Below, piece by piece: positions 15,039 to 22,285 of a DNA stretch of 25,744 nucleotides. The first letter of the stretch is position 1; each line of letters starts with the position of its first letter. The stretch covers positions 1-25,744 of the forward strand of contig JAFZRR010000019.1 in assembly GCA_017619815.1 (NCBI GenBank), written 5' to 3'. Both the position numbers and the translations under genes were made by a program. This DNA is from Bacilli bacterium. GTDB lineage: Bacteria > Bacillota_I > Bacilli_A > RFN20 > CAG-826. Below the pieces are notes generated by a model. It saw nothing but the letters and a program-made list of their open reading frames with translations. It was not told where the DNA came from and did not search any database.

Positions 15039-17339
15039 CTATAGATGGATAAGGTATTCGTTTGAGTTTATGCTTTCCGCACCATACATTTCGATAATGA
15101 TGTATTCTCCGCCTGGAATACCAGTAACTGTTTGTTCATAGTTTGGTGCAGCAACTTCTTGAATAACAGTAAGATCAGATTGCATTAATGTGACCTTGTT
15201 ATCTGCATAAGCTGCGACATAAAGACTATATGTTTCAGTTTCGCTATATGGGAATGAATAAACAAATGCGATTGTGTCTTCACCACTTGGACCACCAACA
15301 GCTCCTGTAATTGGAATCGCATCTTCACCATGATAGAAGTCTTCTTCTGATAATTTATAGACGATTTTAGCGTCACCATTCCAATTTGCATCCCATCCAG
15401 CAGGAGCAATTTGTTTGTTCTTAATGAAACGGTTCCATTGATAATCTTCTTTATATTCGAGATTTGTGTAATCAACGATAACGCCATATAAATCTTCGCA
15501 CTCATCAAAAGCGGCTTCGCCAATGACATCGGAATACATAGCGGATGTGAATAATCCTAATAAACCAGAATGTGCAAATGCATGATCGCCAATACTTGTA
15601 ATTCTTCCACAATAGAAGTTTGCAAGATATTCACAATTTGCAAATGCATGGCTACCGATAGAGGCTAAGGTAGAACCTTGGAATGAAACTGTTTCAACAC
15701 AAGTATATGCAAATGCATAATCACCAATTGTGGCATTTCCATTTAATGTAACAGAGGCTAATGCGCAGTTGCCTTTAACAAATGGGCCATCTTCGTTTCC
15801 GAAGCTCACATTTGCACCGTAGACATATAATTGTTTAGAAACTGGTAAACCCATGGTTTCCTGGAAGGTATAAGAAATTGTTTGCTTAGCACCTGACATA
15901 AAATAGAAGCCTTCATTGCTACCATCAGTTGTGTAAGCAATCATTGGAGTTGTGGAAGTATAGCCAGTCATATCCATAACGATTGAACTTGGATCCTCGA
16001 ATGTTAAGATGTTTGGTGCACCACTAGCATCATAGAATACATACATGAGTGTCACATCATCGAGCAAGCGTTCACTATAGTGCATCAATTTGCCATCTTG
16101 TCTTGCAAGGAAACTAGAGCGGAGTGTTAAGTCTGAACATGTTGGATTAAGAACATCGTTCATTGCATTGCCTAAAGCGGTACCGGCATTAACAGTAACT
16201 GTTTTAGTTTCACTGCCATCTTCCCAAGCACCTAAACCTGGAAGAAGAGTAACTCTAACGGTTGCGGCATCTTTTGAATAGTTCAAGGTAAGATTATACG
16301 TACGCATTGAACTAAATGTTTCACAAGAACCATATTTAGTGTCTTTGACACTAGTTGGTAAACCATTATTGTTCCATACTTCCACTCTTTCTAAAACAGA
16401 GCCACCAGAAGACATGTTCCTGATAACCATAAGAGAATCTAGTGTTTCTGAATAGTAGAAGTAATAAGAAGCATAGTCAGGTTCATAAGAAGCACGATTG
16501 TGGAAGAGTTCAATTAAATCATATTCGTGATTTAGAGATTTAAATCTCTCACTACCACCAGCGACTAAAAGATCATCTTCTAAAGTTAAAACTTCTTCAG
16601 AATTACAATAACCGACTGTACCGTTAGCATGACCTGATTTATATTCAAGGGTTGCAGCTTCAAATTCTTGAGCTTTTGCGTGGAAAGCTGTGTAGCCAAT
16701 ATTTTCATAACTATCAATCATGTCTTTTTCTAACCATGTGAATGTTAAGTCTTTAATTTCTTTGTAATCGACTGCATTAAACACTAATGGATCCACTGTT
16801 CCATTAACCACACTCTTAAAACTAACTGCCACACCATATGCGTTATAGACATATGATGTTGCAGCCCACACGCCTTCGGCAACAGGTTCTTGAGCTTTCA
16901 CCATATATGGTGTTTCTTTATTGCCTTTGTTTAAATAGAGAACTATTCCTTCCTCGTCAGAAGACCAATAAGTAGCAAATGACATAACAATACTCATTGC
17001 GTATGTATTTACATCTTTGCTGTATTGTGGTCTAGGAAGTGGTCTAGACATTCCATCTGTAAATCTCACTGGTTCATCAGCAAATGACGCTAATACTTCC
17101 GATTCACCGTATTCTTTGACTGTACCATTGATGAGACATTTTCTATATGGAGCATCATCACGGGATTTGCCTTCTAAAGCTGCCATATAGTCTTGATAAC
17201 TTGCCTCTTCAAATACGTCAGGGATTTCTGGATCTGGTGGGACGATTGGATCATCTTTTCCCTTGCCAGTATCACAACCACCGAGTAAACCAATGACCAT
17301 ACTTAAAGCGGCAATAGTTAATATGTTAAATTTCTTCAT
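15039..17339 (-). CDS. Lipoprotein with BspA-like leucine-rich repeats (LRR_5)
   Basis: A 766-aa exported lipoprotein. Residues 1-22 are a lipoprotein signal peptide ending in lipobox LGGC, with Cys22 the lipidated residue, followed by an acidic, proline-rich tether (PIVPPDPEIPDVFEEA). Residues about 515-615 hold BspA/LRR_5 repeats: ATIGDYAFAYTC, ASIGSHAFANCEYL, TSIGDHAFAHSGLL, VIGEAAFDECEDL. The long middle region (about 40-510) matches nothing I recognise; it is beta-rich with LTFTWLEKDM and TYNLTLNYSKDAATVRVTL. The C-terminus (about 690-766) resembles a pre-peptidase or carbohydrate-binding beta-sandwich. GAGAGGG lies 9 nt before the ATG. Such LRR lipoproteins in gut and oral bacteria bind host matrix or other cells. 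It sits between the regulator genes and the other surface protein. Confidence 0.85.
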   Translation of the reverse strand: MKKFNILTIAALSMVIGLLGGCDTGKGKDDPIVPPDPEIPDVFEEASYQDYMAALEGKSRDDAPYRKCLINGTVKEYGESEVLASFADEPVRFTDGMSRPLPRPQYSKDVNTYAMSIVMSFATYWSSDEEGIVLYLNKGNKETPYMVKAQEPVAEGVWAATSYVYNAYGVAVSFKSVVNGTVDPLVFNAVDYKEIKDLTFTWLEKDMIDSYENIGYTAFHAKAQEFEAATLEYKSGHANGTVGYCNSEEVLTLEDDLLVAGGSERFKSLNHEYDLIELFHNRASYEPDYASYYFYYSETLDSLMVIRNMSSGGSVLERVEVWNNNGLPTSVKDTKYGSCETFSSMRTYNLTLNYSKDAATVRVTLLPGLGAWEDGSETKTVTVNAGTALGNAMNDVLNPTCSDLTLRSSFLARQDGKLMHYSERLLDDVTLMYVFYDASGAPNILTFEDPSSIVMDMTGYTSTTPMIAYTTDGSNEGFYFMSGAKQTISYTFQETMGLPVSKQLYVYGANVSFGNEDGPFVKGNCALASVTLNGNATIGDYAFAYTCVETVSFQGSTLASIGSHAFANCEYLANFYCGRITSIGDHAFAHSGLLGLFTSAMYSDVIGEAAFDECEDLYGVIVDYTNLEYKEDYQWNRFIKNKQIAPAGWDANWNGDAKIVYKLSEEDFYHGEDAIPITGAVGGPSGEDTIAFVYSFPYSETETYSLYVAAYADNKVTLMQSDLTVIQEVAAPNYEQTVTGIPGGEYIIIEMYGAESINSNEYLIHL

Positions 17340-17373
17340 ATAACATTTCCCTCTCTTTTAACGTATTCATTGT

Positions 17374-17384
17374 CGCATACGCAT
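17374..17384 (-). promoter_or_regulatory. Upstream cassette B: CGCATA element before the lipoprotein gene
   Basis: CGCATACGCAT lies 35 nt before the lipoprotein ATG, and 10 bp separate it from the AATGTGC palindrome at 17395-17414. Position, length and order match cassette A at 14942-14982. Its first six bases and a GC at positions 8-9 or 9-10 are shared. Confidence 0.5.
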
Positions 17385-17386
17385 AT

Positions 17387-17414
17387 AAAAAAATAATGTG
17401 CCGTAAAGCACATT
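17387..17414 (-). terminator. Terminator-like palindrome after the response regulator gene (part of cassette B)
   Basis: Minus strand 7-bp stem AATGTGC/GCACATT (17414-17395) with a TTTACG loop, then ATTTTTTTAT. It lies 20 nt past the response regulator stop, so it can act as that operon's terminator. The same palindrome before the other surface gene lacks the T-run, so it may also be an operator. Confidence 0.65.
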
Positions 17415-17433
17415 TTTCTTTAGAAAAGATTAT

Positions 17434-18063
17434 TTATTTCTTTTCGTTAATAACAATTCCAAGTCTAACCGCTTCGGCGACGAGTTCGGTTCTTGTATGG
17501 AATCCTGTTTTAAATAACAAGTTTTCGACGTGTCTTTTAACTGTACCTGGAGAGAGGAATAAACGTTCCGCAATCTCTTGGTTAGAGTCGCCTGTTAGCA
17601 TCTCTTTTAAAATTTCTAATTCTCTATCTGTTAAGTCGTGATTTGTGACTTGTCCGAGTTTCACCAAAGGTGTTTCATCTGGATAGATGTGTTCACCCTT
17701 CATTGTTCTATCAATAATCTCAATGATATTTTCTTTGTTTTCATCTTTGTACCAGAAAGAATCAACACCGATTTCTTTAGCTTTCTTAATCCAAGAATAT
17801 TCTGGTAAAGAAGTAACGATAATAATCTTGATGTCTGGGAATTGTTTTTTAATCTCTTCCGCAGCGAGAAGACCACTATTGCCTTGGAAGGTATAAACAT
17901 CCATTAAGATGAGATCTACTTCTTTGTTTTGACAGTACGCTAATGCTAAAGAAGCGTCGTTTAAAGAAGCTTGGTGTACATAGTTCTTATTTGAAGAAAT
18001 AAAGATTTCTAGTAACTGCCTTGGCATTTGTTGATCTTCAACGATTAATACTTTATAGGGCAT
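17434..18063 (-). CDS. LuxR/NarL-family response regulator
   Basis: A 209-aa transcription factor controlled by phosphorylation. Residues 1-120 are a receiver domain: acidic pocket Glu9/Asp10 in LIVEDQQ, phosphoacceptor Asp55 in LILMDVYTF, IIVTSLPEY, and a lysine in SFWYKDENK. Residues about 142-205 are a LuxR-type helix-turn-helix: LTDRELEILKEMLTGDSNQE, IAERLFLSPGTVKRHVENLL, FKTGFHTRTELVAEAVRLG. It overlaps the histidine kinase gene by 11 nt, with GAGGT 6 nt before the ATG, so the two are coupled and form a cognate pair. The two surface-protein genes just downstream, with matching upstream elements, are its most likely targets; that is inference from position. Confidence 0.95.
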   Translation of the reverse strand: MPYKVLIVEDQQMPRQLLEIFISSNKNYVHQASLNDASLALAYCQNKEVDLILMDVYTFQGNSGLLAAEEIKKQFPDIKIIIVTSLPEYSWIKKAKEIGVDSFWYKDENKENIIEIIDRTMKGEHIYPDETPLVKLGQVTNHDLTDRELEILKEMLTGDSNQEIAERLFLSPGTVKRHVENLLFKTGFHTRTELVAEAVRLGIVINEKK

Positions 18064-19306
18064 CTTTGACCTCGATTCTTAAAATAAATTGTTCTTCGTT
18101 AATGATAGTCATCTTACCATTAAGTTCTTCCACACTCTTTTCAATATTAGTGAATCCACCACCTTTAATGATTGGTTTGGTGTTCACGTTATTGTCATTT
18201 ATGAAGGACATAATGACGCTACCATTAACGCGTTCAATATTTATTATAATCTTTTTATTTTTGGTGTGTTTAGCAACATTGAGCAATGACTCTTTTGTGG
18301 CTTTCACAAATAAGCTTGTTATCTTCTCATTGGACATTATTGGTGAGTAGTCTTTGCATTCAATAGTAATGCCTATCGCATCTGCGAGAGTCTTTAGATC
18401 ACTAACAAAATCATCATTGTTACTTTCAGCTTCTTTACAAAGTAACAAAGCATTATTTTCCCATTTAGATAAGAGTTTCTTTCTCTCTTCTTTATTGTCA
18501 TTACTTAATAAATAACTGCTTTGTAATACTAGAGTATTCATTTCATTATGGATGTTAATTTTCGCAGATAAGATTTCCTTATGTCTAATAACTTCGAGCA
18601 TCTTTTCATTATAAGAAACGAGTTCTTTGTTCATCTCTTCTAACTTCTCATTATCTTCTTTAAGGAGTTCGTTCTTCTTTACGAGTTCTGTAACATCTAA
18701 AGCGATTAATTCATTAATAACTTGTGAATCAGTTTTGTTAACAAATGGGATTGCATTAGAAATTGTAATTTCTCTATCAATGAACTTATAAGTAGAACCA
18801 TCATCTAAAGTGATTGTTCGATCCTTAACACGTTTTAAGAAATCATTGCCATTCATGATGTAAGTCTTTGTTAAAGATGAGGCAATCTTCGCCATCGTCT
18901 TATTAATTAATAAACAAGCACCATCTTTATCGAAATATAAGAAACCTTCATTAGATGCGTTAAAAGCACGAATAATGGAGTTAGATGAAACGTGGGTTCT
19001 GGTATATCTATATAGATAGATACTAAGTAATGGAATGATTATGGTGAATAATGCTAAAACGATGGTATAAACGTAAAGAGGAAGTTCTGCGAAGAATGTA
19101 CTAAGTACATCCTTACCACCTTTAATAAAGGCAGTCATCACTTGTGAAGTGAACGCACAGATAAGGGCAAACACAAAAGATATGGAAGAAATAACATATT
19201 TCTTAATAATGAAATAACGGATTCCAAAGAATACAAAAGCCATATCTAATAAGACAATCCAAGAGAAGATAAGCGCAATCACTATTTTAGGACAATTAAT
19301 AATCAT
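18053..19306 (-). CDS. Membrane sensor histidine kinase
   Basis: A 417-aa kinase partner of the overlapping response regulator. Residues 1-100 contain about three membrane helices. Residues about 110-205 form a PAS-like sensor (NASNEGFLYFDKDGACLLINKT), followed by a coiled coil (KKNELLKEDNEKLEEMNKEL, 210-232). The dimerisation/phosphoacceptor segment has His253 in NIHNEMNTLVLQ, with the His-x-Glu pattern of NarX/DesK-type kinases. The ATPase domain is short but has the N box KESLLNVAKHT (339-348), a reduced G1 segment FINDNNVN with Asp371, and G2 GGGFTNIEKSVEELNGKM (382-399). Its ATG overlaps the stop of the preceding sensor gene (ATGA), and its AAGGAGG lies inside that gene's last codons. 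The signal sensed is not evident. Confidence 0.88.
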   Translation of the reverse strand: MIINCPKIVIALIFSWIVLLDMAFVFFGIRYFIIKKYVISSISFVFALICAFTSQVMTAFIKGGKDVLSTFFAELPLYVYTIVLALFTIIIPLLSIYLYRYTRTHVSSNSIIRAFNASNEGFLYFDKDGACLLINKTMAKIASSLTKTYIMNGNDFLKRVKDRTITLDDGSTYKFIDREITISNAIPFVNKTDSQVINELIALDVTELVKKNELLKEDNEKLEEMNKELVSYNEKMLEVIRHKEILSAKINIHNEMNTLVLQSSYLLSNDNKEERKKLLSKWENNALLLCKEAESNNDDFVSDLKTLADAIGITIECKDYSPIMSNEKITSLFVKATKESLLNVAKHTKNKKIIINIERVNGSVIMSFINDNNVNTKPIIKGGGFTNIEKSVEELNGKMTIINEEQFILRIEVKDAL

Positions 19307-20913
19307 TTTGTGTCCTCCTTTTTAACACTGATGTAATAGACATCATCTTCTACACTAATGGAGGCATTCTTAAACTTATTAAACTTTAAATCTTTGCCTT
19401 CTATATTTATTTTTAATAAATAAGCATCATTAAATAAGACAGTAACACCTGTGATGTTATTGAGATTATTAATGATTGTCTTACCGACAAATGTATAAGC
19501 TTCAGAAATCTTAATTGAAGAATAGGTTCCGTTAGGAGAACCCACTAATGCGGTCTTCACTCCAATCTTTTCTAGATAGCGAAGTGATTCATTGATGGAT
19601 AAATATAATTCGTTAAGTTCTATTTCATCCTTTTCTTCGGAGAATAACTTTAAGTTAGCAAATCTCTTAATATAGATACTTAAAAGTAAGATGATAGGCA
19701 TGTTCTTATTAAACAAAGACATGTCTTTTTTAATCTCTCTAGATAACTCCATGATTTTAGAAGATTCTTCAAAGACATCTTTAGCGATACCATCATATAG
19801 TTTGTCTTTTTCTAAGATGGCTAATTGTTCTTCTTTTAAGTTGCTGGTGAGAAGGTTTAATTGTTCTTCTTCTTTTAATCTATCGTTAAGTTCACTGAGT
19901 TCTTGATAGATGACATTTAAATCAGAAATATCGCTAATCCAAGTGATCTTTCCTCCAGGAATTGCGGTATTTTGATATAAATAGTTATTGATAACCACTT
20001 GCTCTTCTTTTGTATCTTTAATAAGTGCACTATCGGTGTTTTGGTAAACCACTTTATTAGAATTGTCAGTAATAAATGCTGGTAATGACATATTTAAGAA
20101 GACATCGCCATAGTTTCTATTGGAGGCGATAATTCTGAGACTGATTAATGAGAATATATATCCAGCGATCATAAAACATAATGTCTCTGGGAATTCACAT
20201 AAGATAGAGAAACCTTTGTACTTAGGGGTGAGATTAAAGATGTATAACATCATGTATGTAAAACCTAAGGCTAAAGGAATAAGCGATAAATAGGAATAAC
20301 GTTTACCTTTAGCGATTTGACATTGACGGAAGAAAATGACGAATGAAGCAATGTATAAAAGGGCAACATAGACTAAAACGATATAGTAGGTAATACCATG
20401 GCTATAATCGCTATCCCAATCCACAAATCCTTCATTAAATTTAAATGCGGTTTGATGGAAATCGTTAAGGGAAATAAAGACCGCTAATATCAAAGATATT
20501 GTTCCTGTAATAATGCAAGAAATTAAGACGCCCTTCTTATGTGTTTCATAATAGTTAGATAATGATGTCACTAATAAGAAATAAGGAATAAATAAAACAG
20601 GTAAATAATATAGATACCATAAGTGTCTAGAGACGATATCTATTTGTGAGAATCCACCATACTTAAGGGCTCTAAATACCATTAATAAAATCATTAACGA
20701 GGCAATGGTAATAAGGCACACCTTTTGTTTGGAATAAGAGATGTGAATGACGAAATATAAAAGTAATAAAATAGATAAGAAAATAAAGATAAAAGCAGAA
20801 ACGATAAGTTTGCTATTTACTAAGTCGATAGAAAATTGAGTTAATCCAACGATGAGGTAGATTAATAAGATGACTAGATTAATAACAATGACGTTAAGCA
20901 ATGTCTTTTTCAT
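19303..20913 (-). CDS. Seven-TM sensor protein resembling a degenerate histidine kinase
   Basis: A 536-aa membrane protein. Residues 1-260 hold about seven hydrophobic helices of the kinase-associated 7TM type, with SRHLWYLYYLPVLFIPYFLL. Residues about 265-345 are PAS-like (LPAFITDNSNKVVYQNTD), followed by a coiled coil (YQELSELNDRLKEEEQLNLL). The region from residue 390 has the layout of a kinase dimerisation and ATPase domain (LYDGIAKDVFEESSKIMELS, IYIKRFANLKLF, ELYLSINESLRYLEKIGVKT). I see no phosphoacceptor His and no N or G nucleotide-binding boxes. It is therefore probably a signal-sensing pseudokinase that partners the active kinase encoded next, with which it overlaps by 4 nt. It lies 3 nt after the small VbhA-like gene, has no good ribosome binding site, and probably depends on coupling. 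Confidence 0.75.
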   Translation of the reverse strand: MKKTLLNVIVINLVILLIYLIVGLTQFSIDLVNSKLIVSAFIFIFLSILLLLYFVIHISYSKQKVCLITIASLMILLMVFRALKYGGFSQIDIVSRHLWYLYYLPVLFIPYFLLVTSLSNYYETHKKGVLISCIITGTISLILAVFISLNDFHQTAFKFNEGFVDWDSDYSHGITYYIVLVYVALLYIASFVIFFRQCQIAKGKRYSYLSLIPLALGFTYMMLYIFNLTPKYKGFSILCEFPETLCFMIAGYIFSLISLRIIASNRNYGDVFLNMSLPAFITDNSNKVVYQNTDSALIKDTKEEQVVINNYLYQNTAIPGGKITWISDISDLNVIYQELSELNDRLKEEEQLNLLTSNLKEEQLAILEKDKLYDGIAKDVFEESSKIMELSREIKKDMSLFNKNMPIILLLSIYIKRFANLKLFSEEKDEIELNELYLSINESLRYLEKIGVKTALVGSPNGTYSSIKISEAYTFVGKTIINNLNNITGVTVLFNDAYLLKINIEGKDLKFNKFKNASISVEDDVYYISVKKEDTK

Positions 20914-20916
20914 ATT

Positions 20917-21087
20917 CTATCCATTAATGCCCATGCTTTTATTGAAGATTGCAAAAGCTTCTTCTCGAGTAATTTCACCATCAATAACTTTTGAGATTAG
21001 TTCGATGTCAAAATCAGTTAAAGGCATCCCTTCTAAAGACATTGTCGCGTTAACATCTTTAATTATTTCTTTTGCGCGTTCGGTCAT
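20917..21087 (-). CDS. Small VbhA-like protein with a Fic-inhibitor motif
   Basis: A 56-aa reading frame, MTERAKEIIKDVNATMSLEG then MPLTDFDIELISKVIDGEIT and REEAFAIFNKSMGING, ending in TAG 3 nt before the seven-TM sensor's ATG. It resembles 'antitoxin VbhA family' proteins: an N-terminal helix, then TMSLEG, which fits the (S/T)xxxE(G/N) motif that blocks ATP positioning in Fic AMP-transferases, then the 'LT..D.ELI.K...GEIT.EEA' helix pair. No Fic gene is in the window. A perfect TATAAT ends 6 nt before the ATG and no ribosome binding site is present, so the transcript is predicted leaderless. It opens the sensor operon, and its role there is unknown. Confidence 0.72.
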   Translation of the reverse strand: MTERAKEIIKDVNATMSLEGMPLTDFDIELISKVIDGEITREEAFAIFNKSMGING

Positions 21088-21093
21088 GCAATT

Positions 21094-21122
21094 ATTATAT
21101 GCTACTTTGTCATTATTAATAA
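21094..21122 (-). promoter_or_regulatory. Promoter of the sensor operon, abutting the VbhA-like start codon
   Basis: Minus strand perfect TATAAT (21099-21094) separated by 6 nt from the ATG. A weak TTATTA lies 17 bp upstream (21122-21117). Confidence 0.5.
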
Positions 21123-21130
21123 TATGAAGA

Positions 21131-21161
21131 TTTCAGTTGTCCACAAATTGAGGACAGCTAA
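21131..21161. repeat. Short inverted repeat TGTCC/GGACA between two operons
   Basis: TGTCC-ACAAATTGA-GGACA lies between the restriction operon's terminator and the sensor operon promoter. It could be an operator or a remnant of a mobile-element end; no transposase is present. Confidence 0.35.
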
Positions 21162-21189
21162 AATAAAAAGCACATCCTTAGGATGTACT
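21160..21189 (-). terminator. Terminator of the restriction-modification operon
   Basis: Minus strand 9-bp stem AGTACATCC/GGATGTGCT (21189-21169) with a 3-nt TAA loop, followed by TTTTATTTT. It ends transcription from the specificity-subunit gene after the tandem repeats. Confidence 0.8.
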
Positions 21190-21226
21190 TTATTGGCTAT
21201 TGTCTAAGTACACAACATTTGATACA

Positions 21227-21273
21227 AGTAACTTTTTACGTGACAAAGTAACTTTTTACGTGACAAAGTAACT
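21227..21273. repeat. Tandem 20-bp direct repeat, 2.35 copies
   Basis: The unit AGTAACTTTTTACGTGACAA occurs twice in perfect tandem (21227-21246, 21247-21266), followed by a partial AGTAACT (21267-21273). It starts 17 nt past the stop of the specificity gene and lies before its terminator, so it is transcribed in the 3' UTR. The spacerless arrangement rules out a CRISPR array. Confidence 0.85.
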
Positions 21274-21289
21274 CGTTCAATAATTGTAC

Positions 21290-22285
21290 TTAAATTCTAT
21301 CAGAATATGGAAGAGATTTAATAAATTGTTCCATATAATCCCAATCCGGTTCACCATTTTTTGCAGGCAGCATAATTTTCATTTTCATATATTGATCAAC
21401 CTTCACTTTTCTTCCATATGCAAATTTGTAAAAATTAGCCATTAAAATTGTGCGTAGAAAAAGATAATGAAATTTATTTGCTGAATCGTTTTTCAAAATT
21501 AATGCTTTTGCAGAGTCCCCAATAACGCAACCATCATTTTGAAACGAAACAAATCCAGCAGAACCGCTTCTTGCAACAGTAAGACATGGTTGATTTATTA
21601 TTTTATATTTTTGTTCCTCGCAAAACTCACGAGAAATATAACCCATAACAGCGTTTTTTTCCGAGCTACTTTGAACCGCAATCAAATCGCCAGGGTTATC
21701 ATCAATTTCCTGTTGTGTTAACCCTTTACCATTTATAAATGGTTTGAATACATCTGAAACTCGGAAAGTTTGCCAATTATTAAAGTCGATTTTTTGAGAT
21801 TCTTTTTTATTATGCGTGCTAATTTGTTTATGATGGAATGTTTTTACATAGTCTTCCATAGCTTGGAAATCAGGCTTTCCATTTTTTTCAGGTAAAAGAA
21901 TTTTTTCCAAAACAAATTTATTTTTTTGAATTGGTCTTCCATAACAATACTTTTGTTCAAGCATTTTTTTCAAAATACTACAAACGAACATAGCATTGTA
22001 TTGATTCAAAAACTCATTTCTTAAAACTAAAATATTTTGACTGGCAACAAAATCTTCTTCCTGCCATGCAGGAAAATAGGTGCCAACCATACCGATAGTT
22101 ATACAGTTTTTTTGTGTTACCGTTTCACTATCGACATGTCCAAGGACGCCGTTATTGTAGTCACTTCTTCCAACAAATTGAATATTTCCAGAATTCAAAT
22201 TGCCTAAATCTTCCGATTTCGCAATTGAAACGTTAAAAACGTCTTTGATCACGAAGTTTTGCCATTGAGATATATTAGGATTCAT
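21290..22285 (-). CDS. Specificity subunit of a BcgI-like Type IIB restriction-modification system (two TRDs)
   Basis: A 331-aa HsdS-like DNA recognition subunit, close to the 341 aa known for BcgI B. Two similar halves are visible. Each starts with a shared segment (WQNFVIKDVFN near residue 7; WQTFRVSDVFK near 170) and ends with another (ILLPEKNGKPDFQAMEDYVK near 130-150; IMLPAKNGEPDWDYMEQFIK near 303-322). Each half contains one target-recognition domain, so the site should be bipartite with a spacer. The start overlaps the nuclease/methylase gene by 11 nt, with AAAGGAG 6 nt upstream. It has no start-codon signal of its own outside that gene, so expression is coupled. The recognition sequence cannot be read from the protein. 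Confidence 0.88.
   Translation of the reverse strand: MNPNISQWQNFVIKDVFNVSIAKSEDLGNLNSGNIQFVGRSDYNNGVLGHVDSETVTQKNCITIGMVGTYFPAWQEEDFVASQNILVLRNEFLNQYNAMFVCSILKKMLEQKYCYGRPIQKNKFVLEKILLPEKNGKPDFQAMEDYVKTFHHKQISTHNKKESQKIDFNNWQTFRVSDVFKPFINGKGLTQQEIDDNPGDLIAVQSSSEKNAVMGYISREFCEEQKYKIINQPCLTVARSGSAGFVSFQNDGCVIGDSAKALILKNDSANKFHYLFLRTILMANFYKFAYGRKVKVDQYMKMKIMLPAKNGEPDWDYMEQFIKSLPYSDRI

Noticed and set aside
21131..21161. Insertion-sequence end
   Set aside because: Only one short inverted repeat is present, with no transposase, second end or target duplication.
21227..21273. CRISPR array
   Set aside because: The repeats are directly contiguous with no spacers, only two full copies exist, and no cas genes are present.
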